Positions 44,046 through 52,020 of a DNA stretch of 64,000 bases are shown one piece after another; within the stretch, counting starts at the first letter, position 1, and each line of letters begins with the position of its first letter. Both the position numbers and the translations under genes were made by a program. The notes below the pieces were generated by a model. It was given only the letters and a program-made list of their open reading frames with translations. It was not told the DNA's origin and ran no database searches. The stretch is from Jiangella mangrovi (lineage in GTDB: Bacteria > Actinomycetota > Actinomycetes > Jiangellales > Jiangellaceae): NCBI RefSeq assembly GCF_014204975.1, contig NZ_JACHMM010000001.1, positions 1,364,001 to 1,428,000 on the forward strand. Direction: 5' to 3'.

Positions 44046-44954
44046 TCAGGAGGCGACCGCCTTCAACTCCTCGACCAGCCCGTCGACCGCGGCGACGGCG
44101 TCAGCGCTCAGCCGGCCCCACGGCGCCCTGGCCGAGCCCGCGTCGGGGCCGAACCGGTTGATCAGCTCCTTCACGACCGGGATGGAGCCCCACCGGTCGG
44201 CGACGGTGGCGATCTGGCGGAACGGCCGGTGCAGGTCCAGCGCCGCCTCGACCTCGCCGGCCCGCAGCCGCGCGACCACGTCGCGGGCCACCGGGGCCAG
44301 CACGTTGTACAGGCTGCCGATGGCGCCGGTCGCGCCGCAGGCCACGCCGGCCGGCAGCAGCTCGTCCTTGCCGAAGTAGACGCGGACGCCGTCGGCGGCC
44401 TCGCGGGTGCGGACGAACTCGAGCAGGTCGCCGTCGGTGAACTTGACGGCGCGCAGGCTCGGCACCCGCGCCACCGCCTGCTCGACCACCGCCGACGGCG
44501 CCGCGCGCAGCCCCGTCATCGAGGGGATGTGGTAGTAGCAGAGCGGCACGTCCGGCGCCGCCGACGCGATCTCGGCCAGGTAGTCGACGATCGCCGTCAC
44601 CGACGGCGGCTCGCCGTAGAAGGGTGCGACGGCCGCGATGAGGTCGACACCGGCGTCGGCGGCGTGCCGTGCCAGCCGCCGCGCGTCCACCAGGCTGAGG
44701 TCGCCCACGTGCGCGCCGAGCAGCAGGCCGTCGCCGCGGTGCTCGGCCCAGGCGCTGATCAGCTCGGCCCGCTCGTCGACCGTCAGCCCCATCGACTCGC
44801 CTGTGGTGCCGCCGACGAACGCGCCGTCGATGCCCAGCGCGGCCAGGTGCGCGGCCTGGGCGGGGACCACGTCCGTCGCCAGGCTCTCGTCGGACCGGAA
44901 CGGGGTCGGCGTGGCCGCCCAGAGCTCGAACGCCTCAGCGGTGTCTGTGCTCAT
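44046..44954 (-). CDS. DapA/N-acetylneuraminate lyase family aldolase
   Basis: A 302-residue class I aldolase fold. GGTTGESMGLTVDERAEL carries the GxxGE-type pyruvate carboxylate site, CYYHIPSMTG the catalytic Tyr, and RAVKFTDGD the Schiff-base Lys. Because it is encoded behind a sugar ABC importer, a role as sialic-acid or sugar-acid lyase is more likely than lysine synthesis (inference). The ATG at 44954 follows GAGGAG. It is 17 bp downstream of the permease gene. Confidence 0.85.
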   Translation of the reverse strand: MSTDTAEAFELWAATPTPFRSDESLATDVVPAQAAHLAALGIDGAFVGGTTGESMGLTVDERAELISAWAEHRGDGLLLGAHVGDLSLVDARRLARHAADAGVDLIAAVAPFYGEPPSVTAIVDYLAEIASAAPDVPLCYYHIPSMTGLRAAPSAVVEQAVARVPSLRAVKFTDGDLLEFVRTREAADGVRVYFGKDELLPAGVACGATGAIGSLYNVLAPVARDVVARLRAGEVEAALDLHRPFRQIATVADRWGSIPVVKELINRFGPDAGSARAPWGRLSADAVAAVDGLVEELKAVAS

Positions 44955-44970
44955 GCACTGCTCCTCATCA

Positions 44971-45804
44971 TCAACTCTTGGTGGCACCGGCGGTCAGGCC
45001 GCCGACGATGTAGCGCTGCAGGAAGACGAAGACGACGATGATCGGCAGCGCGACCACGACGGAGACCGCCATGAGGTCGTTCCACCGGGTGCCGAACGAG
45101 TTCGTCAGCCCGGCCAGCACGACGGTGATCGGCTGCATGGCCTCGTCCGACGCCAGCGCCAGGCCGAACACGAACTCGCCCCACGCGCCGAGGAAGCTGA
45201 TGACGGCGACGGTGATCAGCCCCGGCACCGAGACGGGCAGCGCGACCCGCAGGAACGCCGTCCACGTGGTGCAGCCGTCGATCTTGGCCGCCTCGATGAC
45301 CTCGCCGGGCACGGACAGGAAGTACGGCCGCAGGATCGTGATGGCCAGCGGGATCGCCAGCGAGCAGTTCGCCAGGGTCAGCCCCACGTAGGAGTTGACG
45401 AGGTCGGCCCGGCTGAAGATCACGAACATCGGCAGCGCGAGGTTCACGGCCGGGATCATCTGCACGACCAGGAACAGCAGCATCAGCAGCGCCACGAACC
45501 GGACCCGCAGCCGGGCCAGCGCGTACGCCGCCGGCACCGCGACCGCCAGCGTCACCACTGTGGTCCCGACGGCGATGACGGTGCTGTTGAGCAGGCCGCG
45601 GCCGATGCCGGCGTGGTTCACGACCGTCTCGGTGTAGGACGTCAGGCTGATCGGCGACGGGAACAGGTCCGGCGGCGTCGAGAAGATGTCCGAGGACTCC
45701 TTCAACGACGTCGCCAGCATCCAGTACACCGGCAGCAGGTAGACCGCCGTGATGAGCACGCCACCGACCATGAGCCAACGCCGTCTGCGGACCGCCGTGG
45801 TCAT
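44971..45804 (-). CDS. Sugar ABC transporter permease (MalG type)
   Basis: A 277-residue inner permease with six predicted membrane segments. The EAA loop EAAKIDGCTTWTAFLRVALP that docks the ATPase lies at about residues 185-204. The C-terminal FLQRYIVGGLTAGATKS is the usual MalG-type end. The gene overlaps the partner permease by 4 bp. No ATPase gene is in the operon, so a shared MsiK-like ATPase encoded elsewhere probably energises it. Confidence 0.9.
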   Translation of the reverse strand: MTTAVRRRRWLMVGGVLITAVYLLPVYWMLATSLKESSDIFSTPPDLFPSPISLTSYTETVVNHAGIGRGLLNSTVIAVGTTVVTLAVAVPAAYALARLRVRFVALLMLLFLVVQMIPAVNLALPMFVIFSRADLVNSYVGLTLANCSLAIPLAITILRPYFLSVPGEVIEAAKIDGCTTWTAFLRVALPVSVPGLITVAVISFLGAWGEFVFGLALASDEAMQPITVVLAGLTNSFGTRWNDLMAVSVVVALPIIVVFVFLQRYIVGGLTAGATKS

Positions 45805-46742
45805 GCGGCCTCCTCGCGACGCAGCGAGCGGAAGTAGAAGACCGACAGGCCGAGCGGCACCACCAGCATGAGCGTGGTCGCGACGGCGCCGGTGTCGAAC
45901 CGGAAGAACTCGAACGCCTCGTTGTAGGCGTAGATCGGCAGGATCATCGTGGCCTCGCCCGGACCGCCGCGGGTCATCAGAAACACCGTGTCGAAGGTCT
46001 TGAACGTGGAGATGAAGCAGAGCAGCAGCGCCGTCAGGTTGACCGGCTTCAGCAGCGGCATCGTCACGCTGGTGAACCGCCGCCAGGCCCCGGCGCCGTC
46101 GATCTTCGCGGCCTCGTAGAGCGTGTCCGGGATGCCCTGCAGCCCGGCCAGCAGCAGGATCATGATGAACGGCGTGAACGACCACGCCGTCGCGAACACG
46201 ACGGCGAACAGCGCCGGCACCGGCCGGGCCAGCCAGAACAGGTCGCCGTCGAGCAGCCCCACGGCCTCGAGCAGCGTGTTGATCAGCCCGTAGCTGCCGT
46301 CGAGCATCCACCGCCAGACGTTCGCACTGACCACCGTCGGGAGGATCCAGGCGAGCAGCAGCAGCGAGCGCATGATGTTGCGGCCGGGGAAGCGCTGGTT
46401 GAAGTAGACCGCCAGCGCCATGCCGAGCGCGAACGCGACGGCGACCGCCAGGCCGGTGTAGAGCAGCGAGATCACCAGCGCGTGCCAGAACTCGTCGCGG
46501 CCGAGCTGGTCGGCGTAGTTCTCCCAGCCGACCCACTCGGCCCCGCCGGTGACGATCTCGCCCACGCCGACGTCGCGGAAGCTGAGGTCGATGTTGAAGA
46601 CCAGCGGGTACAGCACGGTCGCCAGCACGAAGACGACCGCGGGAACGACGAACAGGTGGTCGCCCCAGTGCCGGGCCCGCCGCGGGGCCCGGACCGGAGG
46701 GGTCCTGTTCGCCGTTCCCGGCTCGTTGAGCGTGGTGGTCAC
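45801..46742 (-). CDS. Sugar ABC transporter permease (MalF type)
   Basis: A 313-residue permease with a basic N-terminus (RAPRRARHWGDH), six predicted membrane segments and the EAA loop YEAAKIDGAGAWRRFTSVTM near residue 210. The FKTFDTVFLMTRGGP segment is typical of the MalF/UgpA group. It starts at a GTG within the stop of the binding-protein gene (GTGA overlap) and ends in an ATGA overlap with the second permease. Confidence 0.9.
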   Translation of the reverse strand: MTTTLNEPGTANRTPPVRAPRRARHWGDHLFVVPAVVFVLATVLYPLVFNIDLSFRDVGVGEIVTGGAEWVGWENYADQLGRDEFWHALVISLLYTGLAVAVAFALGMALAVYFNQRFPGRNIMRSLLLLAWILPTVVSANVWRWMLDGSYGLINTLLEAVGLLDGDLFWLARPVPALFAVVFATAWSFTPFIMILLLAGLQGIPDTLYEAAKIDGAGAWRRFTSVTMPLLKPVNLTALLLCFISTFKTFDTVFLMTRGGPGEATMILPIYAYNEAFEFFRFDTGAVATTLMLVVPLGLSVFYFRSLRREEAA

Positions 46743-48013
46743 TCGACGTTCGCCAGCGCCTCGTCGATCTGGCCCTGCGCCTCGGCCACGGCGTCCGCGG
46801 GGCTCGCGCCACCGCCCGCCGCCGCCTGCAGCGCGCCCTGGATGCGGGTCAGCACCTCCGACGACGCCGCGGCGAGGTCGCCCTCGGGCGCCCAGGCCTG
46901 CTGCAGCTGCTCGGCGAAGATCGCCCGGACGGGGTCGTCGCCGGTGTCGACGTCGTCGCGCGCGGCCAGCTTGTTCCGCTCGGGCAGGTACTCGGCGAGC
47001 ACGTCGGGCTGCTGCATCCAGGCGATGACGTCCCACGCGGCGTCGGCGTTCTCCGTCGACGTGCTGATGGCGAGGTTCTCCTGGCTGAGGAACGTGGACG
47101 CCTGGGCGTCGGTGGGCAGCAGCGCGACGTTCCACTGCAGCTCCGGGTTCTCCTCGGCCAGGACGCTCAGATAGGTCGCCGAGTTGATCATCATGGCGGC
47201 CTGGCCGTTGGCGAACTGGTTCTTGACGTCCTCCTCGTTCCAGGTGAGGACGCCGTTGGACACCGCTCCGCCGGCGATCATGTCGGAGAACTGGGTCAGT
47301 GCCGTGACACCGGCCTCGGAGTCCAGTTGCGCGGGGTCGCCGCCGGCCGCGAGCAGCCGGATGACCAGCGCCGTCGCACCCTCGTCGCCCTCGATGCCGC
47401 TGAAGGCGAGCCCGTAGCGCTCGCCGTCGGACAGCTGCGTGGCGTGGTCCTGCATCTCCGCCCAGGTGGTGGGCGGCTCGAGGCCGGCCTCGGCCAGCAT
47501 GGTCTCGTTGTAGTAGACGGCGTACGCGTCGGCCACGTGCGGGATCGCGTAGGTCGCGCCGTCGACCTGCGTGGTCTGCCAGCCGGTCTCGAAGTAGCGG
47601 TCGGCCTCGCCCCACTCGTCGACGCGGTCGCTGAGGTCCTGGATGACGCCGGCGTCGGCCAGCGCCTGCGTGGTGAAGCCGTTGATCAGGGCGATGTCGG
47701 GCAGGTCGCCGCCGGCCGCGGACTGCAGCAGCGTCCGGGTGAAGTCGCCGAACGGGATGTGCCGCGCCTCGATGGTGACGCCGTCGTGCTCCTCCTCGTA
47801 CCGGTCGAGCAGGCCCTGCAGGGCCGCCCCGGTCGGGGTGTCGGGCGTCCCGTAGTAGTGCCACAGCGAGAGCGTGGTGGCACCGCCGTCGCCGTCGCCG
47901 CTGGTCTCGTCGTCGGAGCCGCTTCCGCACGCGGTGAGCAGCGCCGCCGCGGCCAGGACCCCCGCCGCGCGTGCCGTCCACGCGGCCACCGATCGCCCGC
48001 CTGTCGTACCCAT
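46739..48013 (-). CDS. Extracellular sugar-binding lipoprotein
   Basis: A 424-residue solute-binding protein of family 1. The lipobox LLTAC places the lipidated Cys near residue 29, followed by a Gly/Ser/Asp-rich spacer. The body has the expected two-lobe motifs such as LSLWHYYGTPDTPTG, DLPDIALING and the later AMMINSATYLS. It is the first gene of the importer-aldolase-galactosidase run and captures the sugar outside the membrane. A promoter with an embedded palindrome lies just upstream (48052-48081). Confidence 0.92.
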   Translation of the reverse strand: MGTTGGRSVAAWTARAAGVLAAAALLTACGSGSDDETSGDGDGGATTLSLWHYYGTPDTPTGAALQGLLDRYEEEHDGVTIEARHIPFGDFTRTLLQSAAGGDLPDIALINGFTTQALADAGVIQDLSDRVDEWGEADRYFETGWQTTQVDGATYAIPHVADAYAVYYNETMLAEAGLEPPTTWAEMQDHATQLSDGERYGLAFSGIEGDEGATALVIRLLAAGGDPAQLDSEAGVTALTQFSDMIAGGAVSNGVLTWNEEDVKNQFANGQAAMMINSATYLSVLAEENPELQWNVALLPTDAQASTFLSQENLAISTSTENADAAWDVIAWMQQPDVLAEYLPERNKLAARDDVDTGDDPVRAIFAEQLQQAWAPEGDLAAASSEVLTRIQGALQAAAGGGASPADAVAEAQGQIDEALANVE

Positions 48014-48051
48014 GACACCTCCCTGTGTCCACGATTCGCGCCTCAGGCGAG

Positions 48052-48081
48052 AGAGTAGTCAGATATCCCATATCCCGTCAA
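48052..48081 (-). promoter_or_regulatory. Promoter with overlapping palindromic operator for the sugar importer operon
   Basis: On the minus strand TTGACG (48081-48076) and TACTCT (48057-48052) are 18 bases apart. The spacer contains GATATGGGATATC (48062-48074), an inverted repeat with 5-base arms and a 3-base centre, resembling sites of GntR/FCD-type regulators. Occupancy would block RNA polymerase. The ATG of the binding-protein gene is about 40 bases downstream. Confidence 0.62.
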
Positions 48082-48121
48082 TGGGCGCATCCGCACGGGG
48101 AGGCGAGCGAGTACGACGGGG

Positions 48122-48886
48122 TCAGCCCACGGGACCGCCGGCGACGTAGATCACCTGGCCCGTGACGAACCCGGCATCGGGGCTGATCAGGTACGACGCG
48201 GTGTGCGCGATGTCCGCGGGCTGGCCGACGCGGCCCACCGGGATCGACCCCGCGGCGGCTCGCTGGTGCTCCTCGAAGGTCCGGCCCACCCGCCGCGCGC
48301 TGGCCGCCGTCATGTCGCTGACGATGAAGCCGGGCCCGATGGCGTTGACGGTGACGCCGTGCGGCGCGAGCTCGAGCGCCAGCGACTTGGTGAACCCGAG
48401 CAGCCCGGCCTTCGCGCTGGAGTAGTGCGACCGGCCGTCGTCGCCGAGCGCGGAGATGCTGGAGATGTTGACGATGCGACCCCAGCCGGCGGCGACGAGG
48501 TGCCCGACGACGGCGCGCGTGACCAGGAAGTGGCCGCGCAGGTTGATGCCGAGCATGTGGTCCCACTGCTCGGCCGTCATCTCGGTGATGGGCGCGACCG
48601 GGCCGACGCCGGCGTTGTTCACCAGCACGGTGGGCGGGCCGAGCTCGGCGACCACGCGGTCGGTCGCGGCTGTGACGGAGGCCTCGTCGGCGACGTCGCA
48701 GCGGACGGCGAGCGCACGGCCGCCGGCCCTGGTGATGGCGCCAGCGGTGTCCGCCGCTGCCGCCTCGTCGAGGTCGAGGACGGCGACGGTGTGCCCCTCG
48801 CGGGACAGGCGGGCGGCGACGGCAGCACCGATGCCGCGAGCGCCGCCGGTCACGATGGCCACGGGGTTCTGGGGTGGGGTCGACAT
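48122..48886 (-). CDS. Short-chain dehydrogenase/reductase (FabG-like)
   Basis: A 254-residue SDR. VTGGARGIGAAVAARL is the NAD(P)-binding glycine motif, the NNAG motif follows, and the catalytic Ser, Tyr and Lys are in NISSISALGDDGRSHYSSAKAG. The Asp in VLDLDEAA at the end of the second strand suggests NAD over NADP. The substrate is unknown; proximity to sugar genes suggests a polyol or sugar dehydrogenase, though it is separated from them by the promoter at 48052. The ATG at 48886 gives the normal N-terminus. Confidence 0.87.
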   Translation of the reverse strand: MSTPPQNPVAIVTGGARGIGAAVAARLSREGHTVAVLDLDEAAAADTAGAITRAGGRALAVRCDVADEASVTAATDRVVAELGPPTVLVNNAGVGPVAPITEMTAEQWDHMLGINLRGHFLVTRAVVGHLVAAGWGRIVNISSISALGDDGRSHYSSAKAGLLGFTKSLALELAPHGVTVNAIGPGFIVSDMTAASARRVGRTFEEHQRAAAGSIPVGRVGQPADIAHTASYLISPDAGFVTGQVIYVAGGPVG

Positions 48887-49008
48887 GCCCCGAGCACACA
48901 CCACGGCCCCGCGCCGGCGCCAGTGGATTGTCCGTCCGTTCGGCCGGTGCGCACCGGGCGATTCCCGGCCATACTCGGACGACGCGATCGCACTTCTGGG
49001 GGGAAGTC

Positions 49009-49152
49009 ATGAGTCCGAAGCACGGTGACATCAAGATCGAGGACGGCCTGACCTGGACCTACCAGGACCCGCCCGGGACCTGGATCATCCAGACGCCCGA
49101 CGGGCCGCTGCTGCGCCCGGTCGAGGACGACTTCCCCGGCGCCGGGGCATGA
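49009..49152 (+). CDS. Small 47-residue hypothetical protein
   Basis: A 47-residue protein beginning MSPKHGDIKIEDGLTWTYQD, with several Trp, Pro and Asp residues and no membrane segment. A GGGGGGAAG ribosome site lies directly upstream, and its stop overlaps the next ATG (ATGA), so it is clearly translated with the membrane protein gene behind it. No family recognised. It may be a partner or chaperone of that protein (inference from coupling). Confidence 0.7.
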   Translation: MSPKHGDIKIEDGLTWTYQDPPGTWIIQTPDGPLLRPVEDDFPGAGA

Positions 49153-50252
49153 CCGCGGGCGAGAACCCGGACGGCGCCTGGCAGCTCACCGCGGAGCTGA
49201 AGCCCAAAGGACCCGACGCCGCGGCGGCCGGCGGGTCCGGCCCGGCCGGCGCCGATCCCGCTGCGCCGGCCTGGGACGACGCCGCCGACGACCTGCGGGC
49301 GACGGTCAAGTGGATGGTGGCCGCCTTCGCCGCGGTGGGCGCCGCGATGTTCGCGAAGGGCTTCGTCACCACGCCGAAGCTCAGCTGGACCGACGACACC
49401 TGGCAGCTCAGCGCCGCCTGGGTCGTGGGCGCGGCCGGCGTGGTCGGGGTCGGCGTGCTGATCTACCAGGCGGTGCAGCTGCTGCGCCCGACGGCGTTCG
49501 AGCTGGGCAACCTGCCGGCGACGTACATCGCGGAGATCAACGCGAACCCGCGGTTCTACCTGCCGTCCGACGCCGGAACCCTCGCCGACTACCTCGCGAC
49601 GCTGCGCGCGCTGCGGGCCGCGGCGACCCGCTGGTCCCGCGAGGTCGCCGTGCGCCAGCAGGCGCTCGCCGCCGCGCAGAAGCCCGCTCGGCCGGACGCG
49701 GCCGCCGTCGCCGCCGCCGAGCTGGAGCTGAGCCGCGCCACGGTCCGCCGCGACTCCGTGCAGCAGGCGCTCGGCGTCTACAGCACGGTGCGCGAGACCC
49801 TGCTGGACCGCGCCGGGTACTGGGCGCCGGACACGCGCCTGAACCGCGGCGGGCGGATCATGCTCGCCGCGGGCATCGTCGCCGCCGCCGGTGGCATAGG
49901 CTACCAGCTGCTGCTGGCCTCGCCCGACGACGACTCCGGCGACGGCGGGGGTGGCGGCGGCGCGTCGGCACCGTCCATCGGCGAGCTGGTGCGCTCGGAC
50001 ACCCCGGCCGGCGACGCGCTCTGGAGCCAGCTGGGGCTCGACGACTGCCAGGCCGACCCCGCCGCCGCGCGGATCGCCGTCGTCGTGGCCTCCGGCAAGG
50101 GCACCGACGCCGACCCGTACGTCGTGTCGACGCTGCCCACCGCGACCTGCCGGGCGGCGACGTTCACCGTCGTCGACGACGTCGCCCGGGTCAGCGTGCC
50201 GGAGCAGCTGTCGATCGACTACGAACCCGCCGAGGCGACTCAGAGCCCGTAG
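49149..50252 (+). CDS. Hypothetical membrane protein with three membrane segments and a coiled coil
   Basis: A 367-residue protein of unknown function. A Pro/Ala/Gly-rich N-terminus of about 45 residues is followed by two membrane segments (about 52-72 and 88-108). A long helical stretch comes next (about 140-220; ALRAAATRWSREVAVRQQAL and later AAAELELSRATVRRDS, coiled-coil like), then a third segment (about 235-255). An acidic, Gly-rich linker leads to an outer domain with two Cys. It is translationally coupled to the 47-residue gene, and the end overlaps the convergent SDR by 13 bp. Confidence 0.7.
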   Translation: MTAGENPDGAWQLTAELKPKGPDAAAAGGSGPAGADPAAPAWDDAADDLRATVKWMVAAFAAVGAAMFAKGFVTTPKLSWTDDTWQLSAAWVVGAAGVVGVGVLIYQAVQLLRPTAFELGNLPATYIAEINANPRFYLPSDAGTLADYLATLRALRAAATRWSREVAVRQQALAAAQKPARPDAAAVAAAELELSRATVRRDSVQQALGVYSTVRETLLDRAGYWAPDTRLNRGGRIMLAAGIVAAAGGIGYQLLLASPDDDSGDGGGGGGASAPSIGELVRSDTPAGDALWSQLGLDDCQADPAAARIAVVVASGKGTDADPYVVSTLPTATCRAATFTVVDDVARVSVPEQLSIDYEPAEATQSP

Positions 50253-51007
50253 CCGCCGGCCACCTCGAGGTGCTGGGCGGTGATCCAGCGCCCCTCCTCG
50301 CCGGCCAGCATCGCGATGGCCAGGCCGACGTCGTCGGGCTCGCCGACCCGGCCGAGCGCGGTCCTAGCGGCGAGGGGCGCGATGACCTCGGGGAACCGCT
50401 CGAAGGCGTCGTCGCCCAGGCGCGTGCGGGTGGGGCCGGGCGCGACGGCGTTGACCCGGATGCCGCGCGGGCTGAGCTCCTTGGCGAGGTAGCGGGTGGC
50501 GACGGCGAGGCCGCCCTTCATCGCCGCATAGGCGGAGTACCCCGGCTCGGCCTCGGCGGCGAGCGCGGAGCTGCTGGTGACGTTGACGACGGCGGCACCG
50601 TCGGCCAGCAGCGGCAGCAGCGCCTGGGTGAGGAAGTACGGGCCCTTGAACAGCCCGCGGTAGAGCCGGTCGAACCGGTCCTCGGTCATGTCCGCGAACG
50701 GCACGGCCTCGGCGAACCCGGCGTTGTTGACCAGGACGTCGACGGTGTCGCGGCCCCAGGGGTCCCGCCGGTCGCGCAGGGCGGCGGCGACGGCGTCGCG
50801 GAACGCCGGGAAGGCGGCGGTGTCGGCGACGTCGAGCGGCAGCGCGACGGCCGTGCCGCCGTCCTTCTCGATGCGCGCGACGGTGTCCAGCGCGCCGTCC
50901 TCGTTGCGGTGGTAGGTGAGGACGACGCCGTGGCCGCGCGCGGCGAGCTGGACGGCCGCGCTCTGCCCGATGCCCGAGCTGGCGCCGGTGACGATGGCGA
51001 CTCGCAT
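50240..51007 (-). CDS. Short-chain dehydrogenase/reductase
   Basis: A 255-residue SDR with the cofactor motif VTGASSGIGQSAAVQLAARG, NNAG, and the catalytic Ser/Tyr/Lys set in VTSSSALAAEAEPGYSAYAAMKGG. The YHRNEDG segment after the second strand lacks an acidic residue at the usual NAD site, favouring NADP. It is divergent from the AraC-type regulator at 51135, a common arrangement for regulator and inducible target. The ATG at 51007 is preferred to an upstream in-frame start. Confidence 0.87.
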   Translation of the reverse strand: MRVAIVTGASSGIGQSAAVQLAARGHGVVLTYHRNEDGALDTVARIEKDGGTAVALPLDVADTAAFPAFRDAVAAALRDRRDPWGRDTVDVLVNNAGFAEAVPFADMTEDRFDRLYRGLFKGPYFLTQALLPLLADGAAVVNVTSSSALAAEAEPGYSAYAAMKGGLAVATRYLAKELSPRGIRVNAVAPGPTRTRLGDDAFERFPEVIAPLAARTALGRVGEPDDVGLAIAMLAGEEGRWITAQHLEVAGGYGL

Positions 51008-51083
51008 GACTGACCTGCCTGTTCGATTCGGTGTCGGTGCTGACTCCTTCATCAGACCAGGTCAGGCAGGTGATCTACTAGAT

Positions 51084-51113
51084 CGATCCTCTTCAGCACT
51101 TGCCCGATCCTCT
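51084..51113. promoter_or_regulatory. Direct-repeat half-sites, candidate AraC-type binding site
   Basis: The nine bases CGATCCTCT occur at 51084-51092 and again at 51105-51113, a 21-bp step equal to two helical turns. AraC-type activators bind such direct repeats. They lie between the SDR (51007) and araC-type (51135) genes. Confidence 0.5.
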
Positions 51114-51134
51114 CGACATTGCAAGGATCGGACT

Positions 51135-52019
51135 ATGCACGACCGTCTCGACGAGCTGCGCCGGCTGATCGAGCGGCACGCCCGCCCCGACACCACCACG
51201 GCCATCGAGGACGTCCTGGTCTCGAGGGTCGACCGCTCCGACCCGCCGTCGGCGTCCATGTCCGGCACCGTGCTGGCGCTCATCGCGCAGGGCGAGAAGC
51301 GGCTGGCGCTGGGCGAGCGCGTCTACGACTACCGCGCCGGCCAGTACCTCGTGGCGTCGGTCGACCTGCCGGTCACCGGGCACTTCGTCGGCGCGACGCC
51401 CCAGCGGCCGGCGCTGGGGTTCGGGCTGGTCCTGCGGCCGGCCGCCGTCGCCGAGGTGCTGCTGCAGGCCGGCCCGGCCGCCCTCCCCCGCGACGGCGCC
51501 GCGGCGCCGTCGGCCCTCGCCGTCAGCGACGCCCCCGCCGAGCTGCTCGACACCGTCGTCCGGCTGCTGCGGCTGCTCGACCAGCCGCGCGACCGTGCCG
51601 TGCTCGCGCCGCTGGTGCTGCGCGAGCTGCTCTGGCGCCTGGTCAGCGGCGAGCAGGGCGCCGTCGTCCGCCAACTCGGCCTCGCCGACAGCAGCCTCAG
51701 CCACGTCGCCCGGGCGGTCGGCTGGATCCGCGACCACTACCGCGAGTCGTTCCGGGTCGAGGACGTCGCGCGGCTGGCCGGCATGAGCGTCTCGGCCTTC
51801 CACCGCAACTTCCTGGCCGTCACCGCCATGAGCCCGATCCAGTTCCAGAAGCAGATCCGGCTCCAGGAGGCGCGGCTGCTGCTGGCCGCCCACCCGGGCG
51901 ACGTCACCGGCGTCGGCTATCGCGTGGGCTACGACAGCCCCTCGCAGTTCAGCCGCGAGTACCGCCGCCAGTTCGGCGTCCCGCCCAGCCGCGACGCCGC
52001 CCTGCTCGCGCCCGGCTGA
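51135..52019 (+). CDS. AraC family transcriptional regulator (AraC_N type)
   Basis: A 294-residue regulator. The N-terminal cupin-like domain (LALIAQGEKRLALGERVYDYRAGQYLVASVDLPVTG) is the AraC_N/YqhC-like type. The C-terminal pair of helix-turn-helices covers about residues 190-290, including SFRVEDVARLAGMSVSAFHRNF and GVGYRVGYDSPSQFSREYRRQFG. It is divergent from an SDR gene, as YqhC is from its dehydrogenase gene, so control of that SDR is likely. Confidence 0.87.
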   Translation: MHDRLDELRRLIERHARPDTTTAIEDVLVSRVDRSDPPSASMSGTVLALIAQGEKRLALGERVYDYRAGQYLVASVDLPVTGHFVGATPQRPALGFGLVLRPAAVAEVLLQAGPAALPRDGAAAPSALAVSDAPAELLDTVVRLLRLLDQPRDRAVLAPLVLRELLWRLVSGEQGAVVRQLGLADSSLSHVARAVGWIRDHYRESFRVEDVARLAGMSVSAFHRNFLAVTAMSPIQFQKQIRLQEARLLLAAHPGDVTGVGYRVGYDSPSQFSREYRRQFGVPPSRDAALLAPG

Positions 52020-52020
52020 C

